This document shows, piece by piece, positions 1 through 5,538 of a stretch of 5,540 nt of DNA. Under the pieces are notes generated by a model, which was given only the letters and a program-made list of their open reading frames with translations, was not told where the DNA came from and ran no database searches. The position numbers and the translations under genes were made by a program. Position 1 is the stretch's first letter, and each line of letters opens with the position of its first letter. Origin of the DNA: Pseudomonadota bacterium (GTDB lineage Bacteria; Pseudomonadota; Alphaproteobacteria; Acetobacterales; Acetobacteraceae); the NCBI GenBank assembly GCA_021819535.1, contig JAKAQU010000214.1:1-5540 (forward strand), read 5' to 3'.

Positions 1-60
1 ACAAAAAATATTAATTATTGAGCGTTATTATTTATTTGTTAACGATTTAGTATATTTTGA
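1..60. other. AT-rich segment at the 3' end of bluB
   Basis: Only 10 of the first 60 bases are G or C, against a strongly GC-rich core from about base 62 onward. The segment includes the last codons and the TAA stop of bluB (39-41). An AT-rich, imperfect inverted pairing between about 1-10 and 29-39 can be drawn, but it has no GC-rich stem and is not a convincing intrinsic terminator. No gene is visible in the part seen. It could be intergenic DNA or the edge of an acquired element lying outside the window. Confidence 0.6.
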
Positions 61-683
61 GACATTGGCGCGCGGGCAGCCCAGCCGAGCCGCTGCAATT
101 CCGGTATCGTTGCCTCTTCCTCTGGCCGGCCGAGGCAGAAATAGCCGACCAGGCGCCAGGATCGCGGCACATCGAGAATTTCCGGCATTTCAGCGGGGTC
201 GAGGATGGAAACCCAGCCGAGCCCGATCCCTTCGGCGCGAGCGGCGAGCCAAATGGTATGGATCGCCGCCACCACCGAATATTCCGCCGTCTCCGGCATG
301 GTCTGGCGTCCGAGCCCCGCACCCTGCTCGGTCGCGCGATCGGAGAAGGCGGCGAACTGCACCGGAGCAATATCGAGCCCGGCGAGCTTGAGCCGGGCAT
401 AGAGCGCCGCCCGCTCGCCGTCATAGCCGGCCAGCGCCCGCTGGTTGCACGCCTCGAACAGGGCGCGCACCCGCGTGCGGCGCGCCGGATCGGCGACGAT
501 CGCAAAGCGCCACGGCTCGCTGAGCCCGACCGAAGGGGCGAGACGAGCAAGCGCGAAAAGCCGCTCCAGCACGCCCTCGGGCAGGGGATCAGGGCGGAAA
601 TGGCGGACGTCGCGGCGCAACGCGAAGAGTGCCGCAAGCGTTGCGCGAAACCCGTCATCGAACGCGGCCGCGACCGTGCTCAA
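39..683 (-). CDS. bluB: 5,6-dimethylbenzimidazole synthase (BluB)
   Basis: The 214-residue product belongs to the nitroreductase-fold BluB family. These enzymes cannibalise reduced FMN with O2 to form 5,6-dimethylbenzimidazole, the lower axial ligand of cobalamin; they act in the cytoplasm. Family hallmarks seen: RRDVRHFRPDPLP (residues 23-35), LAPSVGLSEPWRF (48-60), GLGRQTMPETAEYSVVAAIH (123-142) and GLGWVSILDP (154-163). Asp25 and Ser159 sit where the catalytically important Asp32 and Ser167 of Sinorhizobium BluB would align, so the enzyme looks active. The length is slightly below the roughly 220 residues usual for the family. The start is TTG at 683-681, which overlaps the csaA stop as TTGA; no in-frame ATG lies at a sensible position. 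The last eight or so residues (MSQNILNR) are encoded in abruptly AT-rich DNA and do not look like the usual family tail. Family assignment is very secure; the start and the native C-terminus are less so. Confidence 0.95.
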   Translation of the reverse strand: MSTVAAAFDDGFRATLAALFALRRDVRHFRPDPLPEGVLERLFALARLAPSVGLSEPWRFAIVADPARRTRVRALFEACNQRALAGYDGERAALYARLKLAGLDIAPVQFAAFSDRATEQGAGLGRQTMPETAEYSVVAAIHTIWLAARAEGIGLGWVSILDPAEMPEILDVPRSWRLVGYFCLGRPEEEATIPELQRLGWAARAPMSQNILNR

Positions 684-1015
684 AACAGCCGCGCCCCGTC
701 CGGGAGCTTGAAATCGGGGCGCACCAGCACGACCGCGCCATCCTCGTCGGCAAGCCCGAGGGTCAGTGCCTCGCTCAGGAAGGGGCCGATCTGACGGGGC
801 GGAAAATTCACCACCCCCAGCACCTGCCGGCCGATCAATTGATCGGGATGGTAATGGACGGTGATCTGCGCCGAAGAGCGCCTGACGCCGATTTCCGGGC
901 CGAAATCGATCCAGAGCTGGAGGGCGGGCTTGCGCGCCTCGGGAAAAATCCTGGCGTCGATCACCGTGCCGAGACGGATGTCGATGCGCTCGAAATCCTC
1001 GCTGGTGATGCTCAT
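680..1015 (-). CDS. csaA: CsaA-like tRNA-binding domain protein
   Basis: This 111-residue protein is a single tRNA-binding (EMAP/Trbp111-type) OB-fold domain. It matches the CsaA family in full length (about 110 residues) and in signature segments: FERIDIRLGTVIDARIFPEARKPA near residues 8-31, and the characteristic NFPPRQIGPFLSEALTLG near 69-86, ending in a VLVRPDFKLPDGARL-type tail. CsaA of Bacillus is a cytoplasmic dimer described as a secretion-related chaperone that can bind tRNA; the true role in alphaproteobacteria is unsettled. The ATG at 1015-1013 is preceded by purine-rich GGGGAGCGAGGA, a good ribosome-binding site. It is the first gene of a two-gene minus-strand unit, and its TGA overlaps the bluB TTG. 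No signal peptide or membrane segment is present. The link to bluB is positional; no shared pathway is known to me. Confidence 0.93.
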   Translation of the reverse strand: MSITSEDFERIDIRLGTVIDARIFPEARKPALQLWIDFGPEIGVRRSSAQITVHYHPDQLIGRQVLGVVNFPPRQIGPFLSEALTLGLADEDGAVVLVRPDFKLPDGARLF

Positions 1016-1138
1016 CGTCCTCGCTCCCCGATTTTCGCGTGCCGCCCCGTCCCCGGTATCCCTGCCGTCCGGTCTTCCTTATATAAGCTCAATGCCAGAT
1101 ATAATCCCAATGCCGGGGCAACGCGCGAGGGAGTGAAC
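1016..1138. promoter_or_regulatory. Divergent promoter region between csaA-bluB and the GGT-like operon
   Basis: These 123 bp lie between two divergent start codons. On the plus strand an exact TATAAT (1100-1105) could be the -10 box of the rightward operon, giving a leader of roughly 25-30 nt. Its -35 is poor (TTCCTT at 1075-1080, 19-bp spacer), which suggests an activated promoter or an alternative sigma factor. On the minus strand TTGGGA (1110-1105) followed by a TATATA-like box within 1087-1078 could drive csaA-bluB, with an 18-19 bp spacer. The two candidate promoters overlap, so a bound regulator or polymerase could affect both. The csaA-proximal half (1016-1075) is GC-rich with no recognised element, and I see no cobalamin-riboswitch architecture. 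Boxes were assigned by eye. Confidence 0.5.
1081..1114. repeat. Two imperfect 16-bp direct repeats, 18-bp period, possible operator
   Basis: ATATAAGCTCAATGCC (1081-1096) and ATATAATCCCAATGCC (1099-1114) agree at 14 of 16 positions and begin 18 bp apart. Each copy holds a TATAA core, and the second contains the exact TATAAT at 1100-1105. The first copy is partly embedded in the perfect 10-bp palindrome CTTATATAAG (1078-1087). Their position over both candidate -10 boxes of the divergent promoters suggests a regulator-binding site; a local duplication with no function is the alternative. The repeat is read directly; the operator role is inference. Confidence 0.55.
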
Positions 1139-2737
1139 ATGCGGGATTTCCATCTGCCGGGGCGAAGCCCCGTTTATGCCAGCTCGGGAATGGCGGCGAC
1201 ATCCATGCCGGCGGCGACCCTGACCGCGCTCGATGTCCTCCGCGCCGGCGGCAATGCGCTCGATGCCGCGATCGCCGCGGTCGCCGTGCTCGGTGTGATC
1301 GAGCCGCAATCGACCGGGATCGGCGGTGATTGCTTCTGCCTCTACGCGCCGGCGGGGTCGGGCAAGGTTGTCGCGCTGAACGGCTCCGGCCGTGCGCCGG
1401 CGGCGGCCAGCATCGATTTTTTCGAGAGCCAGAACCTCGCCTCGCTTCCCGATCACTCTCCCCACGCCGTCACCATCCCCGGCGCGGTCGCCGCCTGGGA
1501 AAAACTGCTCGCTGCCCACGGCAGCAAGGGGCTCGATGAATTGCTGCGCCCGGCGATCCGCTTCGCCGACGAGGGCCATCCGGTCGCGCCCCGCGTCGCC
1601 GCCGACTGGGCGGACGCGGCCGAGAAGCTTCGCACCACCGGCGCTGCCGCCTTCCTCCCCGAAGGCGCCGCGCCAAAGCCGGGGACGCTGTTCCGCCAGC
1701 CGGCACTCGCCGCAACGCTGCGCAGGATCGCACGCGAAGGTGCCCGCGGCTTTTACGAGGGCGAGATCGCGGCCGACATGGTCGCGACACTCCGCGCCCA
1801 TGGCGGCCGGCATGAGATGAGCGATTTTGCCGCCGGCCTCACCGGGCCGGAGTTTGTCGCACCGATCCAGGCCGCCTGGCGCGGGCATGAGATCTGGCAA
1901 TGCCCGCCCAATGGTTCCGGGCTTCTGGTGCTGATGCTGATGGGTATTCTCGATGGTCTGCCGCCTGATCCGGAGGGGCCGCTCGGCCTTGCGCGCGTCC
2001 ATCGCCATGCCGAGGCGGCGCGGCTGGTCTATCGCGATCGCGACGCGTTTCTCGCCGATCCCGCGCAGGCGGAGGTGCCGGTCGCGCGCCTCACCAGCAG
2101 AGGCTACCTCGCCGCCCTCCGCACCCTGATCGACCCGGCGCGGGCGATGGCCCGGCTTCCGGCGGCAGGCGAGAGCGAACTCCCGCGCCATCCCGATACC
2201 GTCTATCTCTGCGTCGTCGATCGCGACGGCAATGCCTGCAGCCTGATCAATTCGCTCTATCAGAGCTTCGGCTCCGGTATTCTCGCGGAAAAATCCGGGG
2301 TGATGCTGCATAATCGCGGCCTCGGCTTCCGGCTCGAACGCGGCCATCCGAATTGTATCGCGCCGAACAAGCGGCCGATGCACACCATCATCCCCGGCAT
2401 GCTGACCAAGGACGGCGCGGCGGTGATGCCGTTCGGCGTCATGGGCGGGCATTTCCAGCCGATGGGCCAGAGCCTGCTGCTCAGCAATCTGTTCGATTAC
2501 GGCCTCGATCTCCAGGAAGCGCTCGATCTTGCGCGTTTCTTCCCACAGGCGGGAAATCTTGAACTCGAACGCGGCATCCCCGATTCCCTGGCCGCCCGCC
2601 TCGCCGCGCTCGGACATCGGCCGACGCGGATCGAGCGCCCGCTCGGCGGCGGCCAGGCGATCATGATCGACCGTGCCCGTGGCGTCTTGATCGGCGGGTC
2701 CGATCCGCGCAAAGACGGGCTGGCATTGGGCTATTGA
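1139..2737 (+). CDS. Gamma-glutamyltransferase-like Ntn-hydrolase (cytoplasmic, YwrD/cephalosporin-acylase-like clade)
   Basis: This 532-residue protein spans the whole gamma-glutamyltransferase fold. The N-terminal ASSGMAATSMPAATLTALDVLRAGGNALDAAIA-type region (about residues 14-46) and EPQSTGIGGDCF (55-66) are typical. The processing and nucleophile site is HPDTVYLCVVDRDGN, with Thr354 as the expected autocleavage and catalytic residue, giving subunits of about 353 and 179 residues. The oxyanion-side Gly pair GVMGGHFQP (Gly436-Gly437) is kept. There is no signal peptide, unlike periplasmic glutathione-degrading GGT. The ATG at 1139 is chosen because AGGGAG lies six bases upstream and the conserved N-terminus begins there; the open frame upstream back to about 629 overlaps csaA and is not family-like. 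Several glutamyl-binding residues of the E. coli enzyme appear replaced, so the real substrate may be another amide rather than glutathione. It heads the rightward operon, 22 bp before the amidase gene. Confidence 0.94.
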   Translation: MRDFHLPGRSPVYASSGMAATSMPAATLTALDVLRAGGNALDAAIAAVAVLGVIEPQSTGIGGDCFCLYAPAGSGKVVALNGSGRAPAAASIDFFESQNLASLPDHSPHAVTIPGAVAAWEKLLAAHGSKGLDELLRPAIRFADEGHPVAPRVAADWADAAEKLRTTGAAAFLPEGAAPKPGTLFRQPALAATLRRIAREGARGFYEGEIAADMVATLRAHGGRHEMSDFAAGLTGPEFVAPIQAAWRGHEIWQCPPNGSGLLVLMLMGILDGLPPDPEGPLGLARVHRHAEAARLVYRDRDAFLADPAQAEVPVARLTSRGYLAALRTLIDPARAMARLPAAGESELPRHPDTVYLCVVDRDGNACSLINSLYQSFGSGILAEKSGVMLHNRGLGFRLERGHPNCIAPNKRPMHTIIPGMLTKDGAAVMPFGVMGGHFQPMGQSLLLSNLFDYGLDLQEALDLARFFPQAGNLELERGIPDSLAARLAALGHRPTRIERPLGGGQAIMIDRARGVLIGGSDPRKDGLALGY

Positions 2738-2759
2738 GAAATCAGGGGGATCGAGCACC

Positions 2760-4253
2760 ATGAAGGATTCCTGCGACCTGCCAGCGACCGAGGCCCGGGC
2801 GCTGATCGGCGCCAAAAAACTCTCGCCGGTCGAACTCGTCGAAAGCTGCATCGCGCGGATCGAGGCGGTCGATCATGCGGTCAACGCCGTGGTCGCGCGT
2901 GATTTCGAGCGTGCCCTTGATGCCGCCCGCGCAGCCGAGGCCAAGGTCATGCGCGGCGAGGCGCTGGGGGCGCTGCACGGGCTTCCGGTCGGGATCAAGG
3001 ATCTCGAGGATGTCGCCGGGCTCCGCACCACCTATGGCAGCCCGATCTATCGCGACCATGTGCCGGCCGGTGATGAGCGGCTGGTCGCCGCCTTGCGCGC
3101 GAGCGGTGCGATCGTCCTCGGCAAGACCAACACGCCGGAATGGGGCGCCGGCGCCAATACCCGCAACGCCGTCTACGGCGCGACCGGCAACCCGTTCGAT
3201 CCGCAAAAATCCGCCGCCGGTTCCTCGGGCGGCTCGGCGGTCGCACTCGCGACCGGGATGGTGCCGCTCGCCTCGGGCTCCGACATGGGGGGAAGTCTCC
3301 GCAACCCGGCGGGGTTTTGCGGCATCGTCGGCTTCCGTCCCTCGCCGGGGCTGGTGCCGAGCGAAAAGCGCGGGCTCGGCTGGTCGCCGCTCGGCGTGCT
3401 CGGGCCGATGGCGCGCAACGTCGCCGATCTCGCGCTGATGCTCTCGGCGATGGTCGGTGATGACGCGCGTGATCCGCTCGCCTATACGCTGCACGGGCGG
3501 CGCGTGCGCCGGGGCGAGGATTTCGCCCGCCCGGGCCCGATCGATCTCAGCGCGCTCCGCGTCGCCCTCAGCCCCGATCTCGGCTTTGCCCCGACCGAAC
3601 GCCACATCGCCACCGTGTTCGGCGAAAAAACCGCGCTGTTCCGGGGGGTTTTCGCCCGCGCCGAGGATGCGGCGCCGGATTGCGCCGGCGCCGATGAGGC
3701 GTTCGCCATTCTGCGGGCGGTGAATTTCGTCGCCGCCCATCGCGAGAAGGCGGAGATGCGGCCCAAGGATGTCGGCCCCAATGTGCGCGCCAATGTCGCC
3801 GAGGGGCTCGGCTACAGCGCCGCCGATGTCGCCCGCGCCGAGCTTCTGCAAACCGCGCTCTATCGTCGCTGGCAGGATTTTTTCGTCGATCACGACATCA
3901 TCCTGACCCCGACGCTGACCATCAGCCCGCGTTCCTGGCGTGAACTTTATCCCGCCGAGATCGACGGGCGGCCGACCAAGACCTATTTCCACTGGCTGGC
4001 ACTCGCCTATGCCGTGACGCTGGCCGGCCATCCGGCGCTGTCGCTTCCGCTCGGCCTCGATCACGCCGGGATGCCGTTTGGCCTCCAGATCATCGGCCCG
4101 CGGGGTGGCGATGCCTTGGTGCTCGCGGTCGCGCAAGCGCTGGAGCGGGTGCTCGCCGATGATCCGCGGACGGCGCGCCCGATCCCCGATCTCGCGCGCC
4201 TCAAAGCGGCGCCGCCGATCAGCGCGATGGCGGGATTTCTCGGCTTCGCTTGA
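2760..4253 (+). CDS. Amidase-signature family hydrolase
   Basis: The 497-residue protein is a complete amidase-signature (AS) enzyme, which hydrolyses C-N amide bonds by a Ser-cisSer-Lys triad. Lys80 lies in GLPVGIKDLEDVAG, the cis-Ser is Ser155 in AAGSSGGSAVA, and the nucleophile is Ser179 in GSDMGGSLRNPAG; the 24-residue spacing between the two serines equals that of fatty-acid amide hydrolase. The C-terminal ALSLPLGLDHAGMPFGLQIIGPRGGD block is also typical. The N-terminus (EARALIGAKKLSPVELVESCIARIEAV) has the usual AS helices, with no signal peptide, so it is probably cytoplasmic. ATG 2760 follows an AGGGGGA ribosome site about nine bases upstream. It sits 22 bp after the GGT-like gene, so the two are almost surely co-transcribed and may act on related amides. 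A GatA role is unlikely, because gatB and gatC are not adjacent. Substrates in this family cannot be read from sequence. Confidence 0.95.
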   Translation: MKDSCDLPATEARALIGAKKLSPVELVESCIARIEAVDHAVNAVVARDFERALDAARAAEAKVMRGEALGALHGLPVGIKDLEDVAGLRTTYGSPIYRDHVPAGDERLVAALRASGAIVLGKTNTPEWGAGANTRNAVYGATGNPFDPQKSAAGSSGGSAVALATGMVPLASGSDMGGSLRNPAGFCGIVGFRPSPGLVPSEKRGLGWSPLGVLGPMARNVADLALMLSAMVGDDARDPLAYTLHGRRVRRGEDFARPGPIDLSALRVALSPDLGFAPTERHIATVFGEKTALFRGVFARAEDAAPDCAGADEAFAILRAVNFVAAHREKAEMRPKDVGPNVRANVAEGLGYSAADVARAELLQTALYRRWQDFFVDHDIILTPTLTISPRSWRELYPAEIDGRPTKTYFHWLALAYAVTLAGHPALSLPLGLDHAGMPFGLQIIGPRGGDALVLAVAQALERVLADDPRTARPIPDLARLKAAPPISAMAGFLGFA

Positions 4254-4321
4254 TCTGGATTAATCGGCGACTTCTGCAAACCCTCTAGAAGGCATGGATT
4301 CCACCTGCGGGGAGTAAGGAC
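4254..4321 (+). other. Short intergenic gap within the operon
   Basis: The 68 bp between the amidase and AhpD-like genes hold the ribosome-binding site GGGGAG (4309-4314), AAGGA close to the ATG, and a small CTTCT/AGAAG inverted pair (4271-4275 with 4287-4291). No convincing terminator or promoter is seen, so read-through from the amidase gene is the simplest reading. A seven-codon ATG frame (4294-4317) ends just before the AhpD-like start but has no sign of function. Confidence 0.4.
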
Positions 4322-4681
4322 ATGGTCGAAGACTGGCTGGCGCTGATCAACAACATGAACGGGGCGGTGCGCGATTTGCGCAAGGCCGCGCCCGACACCA
4401 TGAAGGCGTTTTCCGACATGGCGCAGGCGGCGCATGGCGGCGAGGGTCTCGATTTCAAAACCAAGGAATTGATTGCGCTCGCGATCGGGGTTGCGACCCG
4501 TTGCGCGCCGTGCATCGCCTATCACGCCGAGGGCGCGGTGAAGCATGGTGCGACCCGCGGGGAGGTTGCGGAGACGCTGGCGATGTCGATCTACATGGGC
4601 GCCGGCCCCTCGGTGATGTATGCCGCCGAGGCGCTTGAGGCGGTCGATCAGATGCTGGCGAAGACTGCCGCCAAGGCGTGA
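4322..4681 (+). CDS. AhpD-like / carboxymuconolactone decarboxylase family CxxC protein
   Basis: This 119-residue all-helical protein belongs to the AhpD/CMD superfamily. The redox signature is present: Glu49, Cys61-Ala-Pro-Cys64 and His68 match the spacing of Glu118, Cys130, Cys133 and His137 in Mycobacterium AhpD, while the His inside the mycobacterial CSHC is replaced by Pro. The segment CIAYHAEGAVKHGATRGEVAETLAMSIYMGAGPSVMYAAEALEA (64 onward) is characteristic of small stand-alone AhpD-like proteins. It is probably a cytoplasmic thiol-disulfide or peroxidase-type protein; no AhpC partner is adjacent. ATG 4322 follows GGGGAGTAAGGA, a strong ribosome site. It lies 68 bp after the amidase gene, and its TGA overlaps the next gene's GTG, suggesting coupled translation with a secreted protein. 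The symbol ahpD is withheld because the physiological partner is unknown. Confidence 0.92.
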   Translation: MVEDWLALINNMNGAVRDLRKAAPDTMKAFSDMAQAAHGGEGLDFKTKELIALAIGVATRCAPCIAYHAEGAVKHGATRGEVAETLAMSIYMGAGPSVMYAAEALEAVDQMLAKTAAKA

Positions 4682-5466
4682 TCGGCCGGAGCCGTTTCCT
4701 CGCCGGGGCGCTGGCGTTCGCGCTGATCGCGCCGTTGCCGGTGGCGGCCGGCGAAACGCTCGCTGCCATTCGCGCCTCCGGCGAACTCCGTGTCGGCTTT
4801 CCTGGCGATTACGCCCCGTTTGCGCTCGCTGACCCGGGGGCGGCGAAGGATTGGCGCGGGTTCGATGTCGATGTCGCGCGGGCGATGGCGGCGGCACTCG
4901 GCGCACGCCTGGTTTTCGTGCAAACGGGCTGGCCCGGGCTGATGGCGGATCTTGCGGCCGGCAAATTCGATCTCGGTGCCGGCGGGATCACGGTGACGCC
5001 CGAGCGCGCGGCGCATGCGATGTTTTCCGCGCCCGTTCTCGAGGACGGCAAGGTCGCGCTCACCCGCTGCACCGATGTCGCCCGCTTCACGAGCCTGGCT
5101 GCGATCGATCGCCCCGGCATTCGCGTCATCACCAACCCGGGCGGCACCAATGAGAGCTTCGATCGCGCCCATCTTCATATCGCGGCGATATTGGTATTTC
5201 CCGACAATCGCGGCATTTTCCCATCCCTTGCCGCCGGCGCCGCCGATCTGATGATCACCGATGCGGCGGAAGCGCGCTATCAGCAGCGCCAGACCCCGGG
5301 GCTGTGCGCGGTTCATCCCGAAGCGCCATTCGTCGTCAGCGAAAAAGCTTATCTTCTGCCGCGAGATGATGCCGTGTGGCGCGATTGGGTCGATGGCTTC
5401 CTCGCCGAAGCGCAGCGTAATGGTAGCTTTGCCGCCTGGCGGGCGCGTTGGCTCGGCGAAAAATAA
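4678..5466 (+). CDS. pheC: Periplasmic PheC-like cyclohexadienyl dehydratase / family 3 solute-binding protein
   Basis: The 262-residue protein has an N-terminal signal peptide (Arg4/Arg6, hydrophobic 7-20, probable cleavage after Ala24 in PVAA-GE) and a complete bacterial family 3 solute-binding fold. It follows the Pseudomonas aeruginosa cyclohexadienyl dehydratase PheC closely, as I recall that sequence: GDYAPF (43-48), GFDVDVARAMAAALGA (61-76), NPGGTNESF (153-161), ILVFPDN (171-177), DLMITDAAEAR (190-200), LCAVHPEAPF (209-218) and EKAYLLPRDDA. Cys131 and Cys210 match PheC's cysteine positions and could form a disulfide. PheC converts prephenate to phenylpyruvate and arogenate to phenylalanine in the periplasm. 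No ABC permease or ATPase gene is adjacent, which favours an enzyme, but a binding protein for an unlinked transporter remains possible. The start is GTG 4678, overlapping the ahpD-like stop as GTGA with only a weak AAGG upstream; its signal peptide begins there. The symbol is tentative. Confidence 0.82.
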   Translation: MIGRSRFLAGALAFALIAPLPVAAGETLAAIRASGELRVGFPGDYAPFALADPGAAKDWRGFDVDVARAMAAALGARLVFVQTGWPGLMADLAAGKFDLGAGGITVTPERAAHAMFSAPVLEDGKVALTRCTDVARFTSLAAIDRPGIRVITNPGGTNESFDRAHLHIAAILVFPDNRGIFPSLAAGAADLMITDAAEARYQQRQTPGLCAVHPEAPFVVSEKAYLLPRDDAVWRDWVDGFLAEAQRNGSFAAWRARWLGEK

Positions 5467-5515
5467 ATATAAAGACTTTTATTCTGTTCCCTCGGGGTAG
5501 CAGACTCCTCGGAGC
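5467..5515. other. AT-rich then GC-rich gap after the pheC-like gene
   Basis: The first part (to about 5487) is AT-rich and includes a weak ATAAA/TTTAT pair. The rest is GC-rich and leads into the 10-bp-stem hairpin. No gene or clear promoter is visible. The AT-rich switch mirrors the one at the left edge of the window. Confidence 0.35.
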
Positions 5516-5538
5516 GGGCAGTGCCTACGGCACTGCCC
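5516..5538 (+). terminator. Perfect 10-bp-stem hairpin, possible operon terminator
   Basis: GGGCAGTGCC (5516-5525), loop TAC, and GGCACTGCCC (5529-5538) form a perfect GC-rich stem-loop 49 bp after the pheC-like stop. Its place after the last gene of the operon suits an intrinsic terminator, but the window ends two bases later, so a following T-run cannot be confirmed. It could instead be a dispersed palindromic repeat or the end of a mobile element. Confidence 0.45.

Noticed and set aside
29..37. TATTTATTT near the left edge matches, inverted, AAATAAATA at 5461-5469, as if terminal inverted repeats
   Set aside because: Nine bases of low-complexity A/T sequence, partly inside coding DNA, with no transposase and no target duplication.
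57..794. Plus-strand open frames antisense to bluB and csaA
   Set aside because: They oppose two clearly assigned genes and show no domain features.
629..1138. An upstream in-frame extension of the GGT-like gene
   Set aside because: It would run antisense through csaA and the promoter region; the family N-terminus and a good ribosome site fix the start at 1139.
1079..2851. A 590-codon open frame on the minus strand across the GGT-like gene
   Set aside because: It is antisense to a well-conserved gene and its translation is the Arg/Ala/Gly-rich kind produced by high-GC codon structure, with no recognisable motifs.
2742..4136. A 464-codon minus-strand open frame across the amidase gene
   Set aside because: Antisense shadow of an amidase with all catalytic residues intact; the translation has low-complexity composition and no family features.
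4271..4291. CTTCT/AGAAG inverted pair between the amidase and AhpD-like genes as a terminator
   Set aside because: Five-base stem with an 11-base loop and no T-run; too weak to end transcription.
4294..4317. A seven-codon ATG frame (MDSTCGE) just before the AhpD-like gene
   Set aside because: There is no attenuator, codon run or conservation evidence; such short frames are expected by chance.
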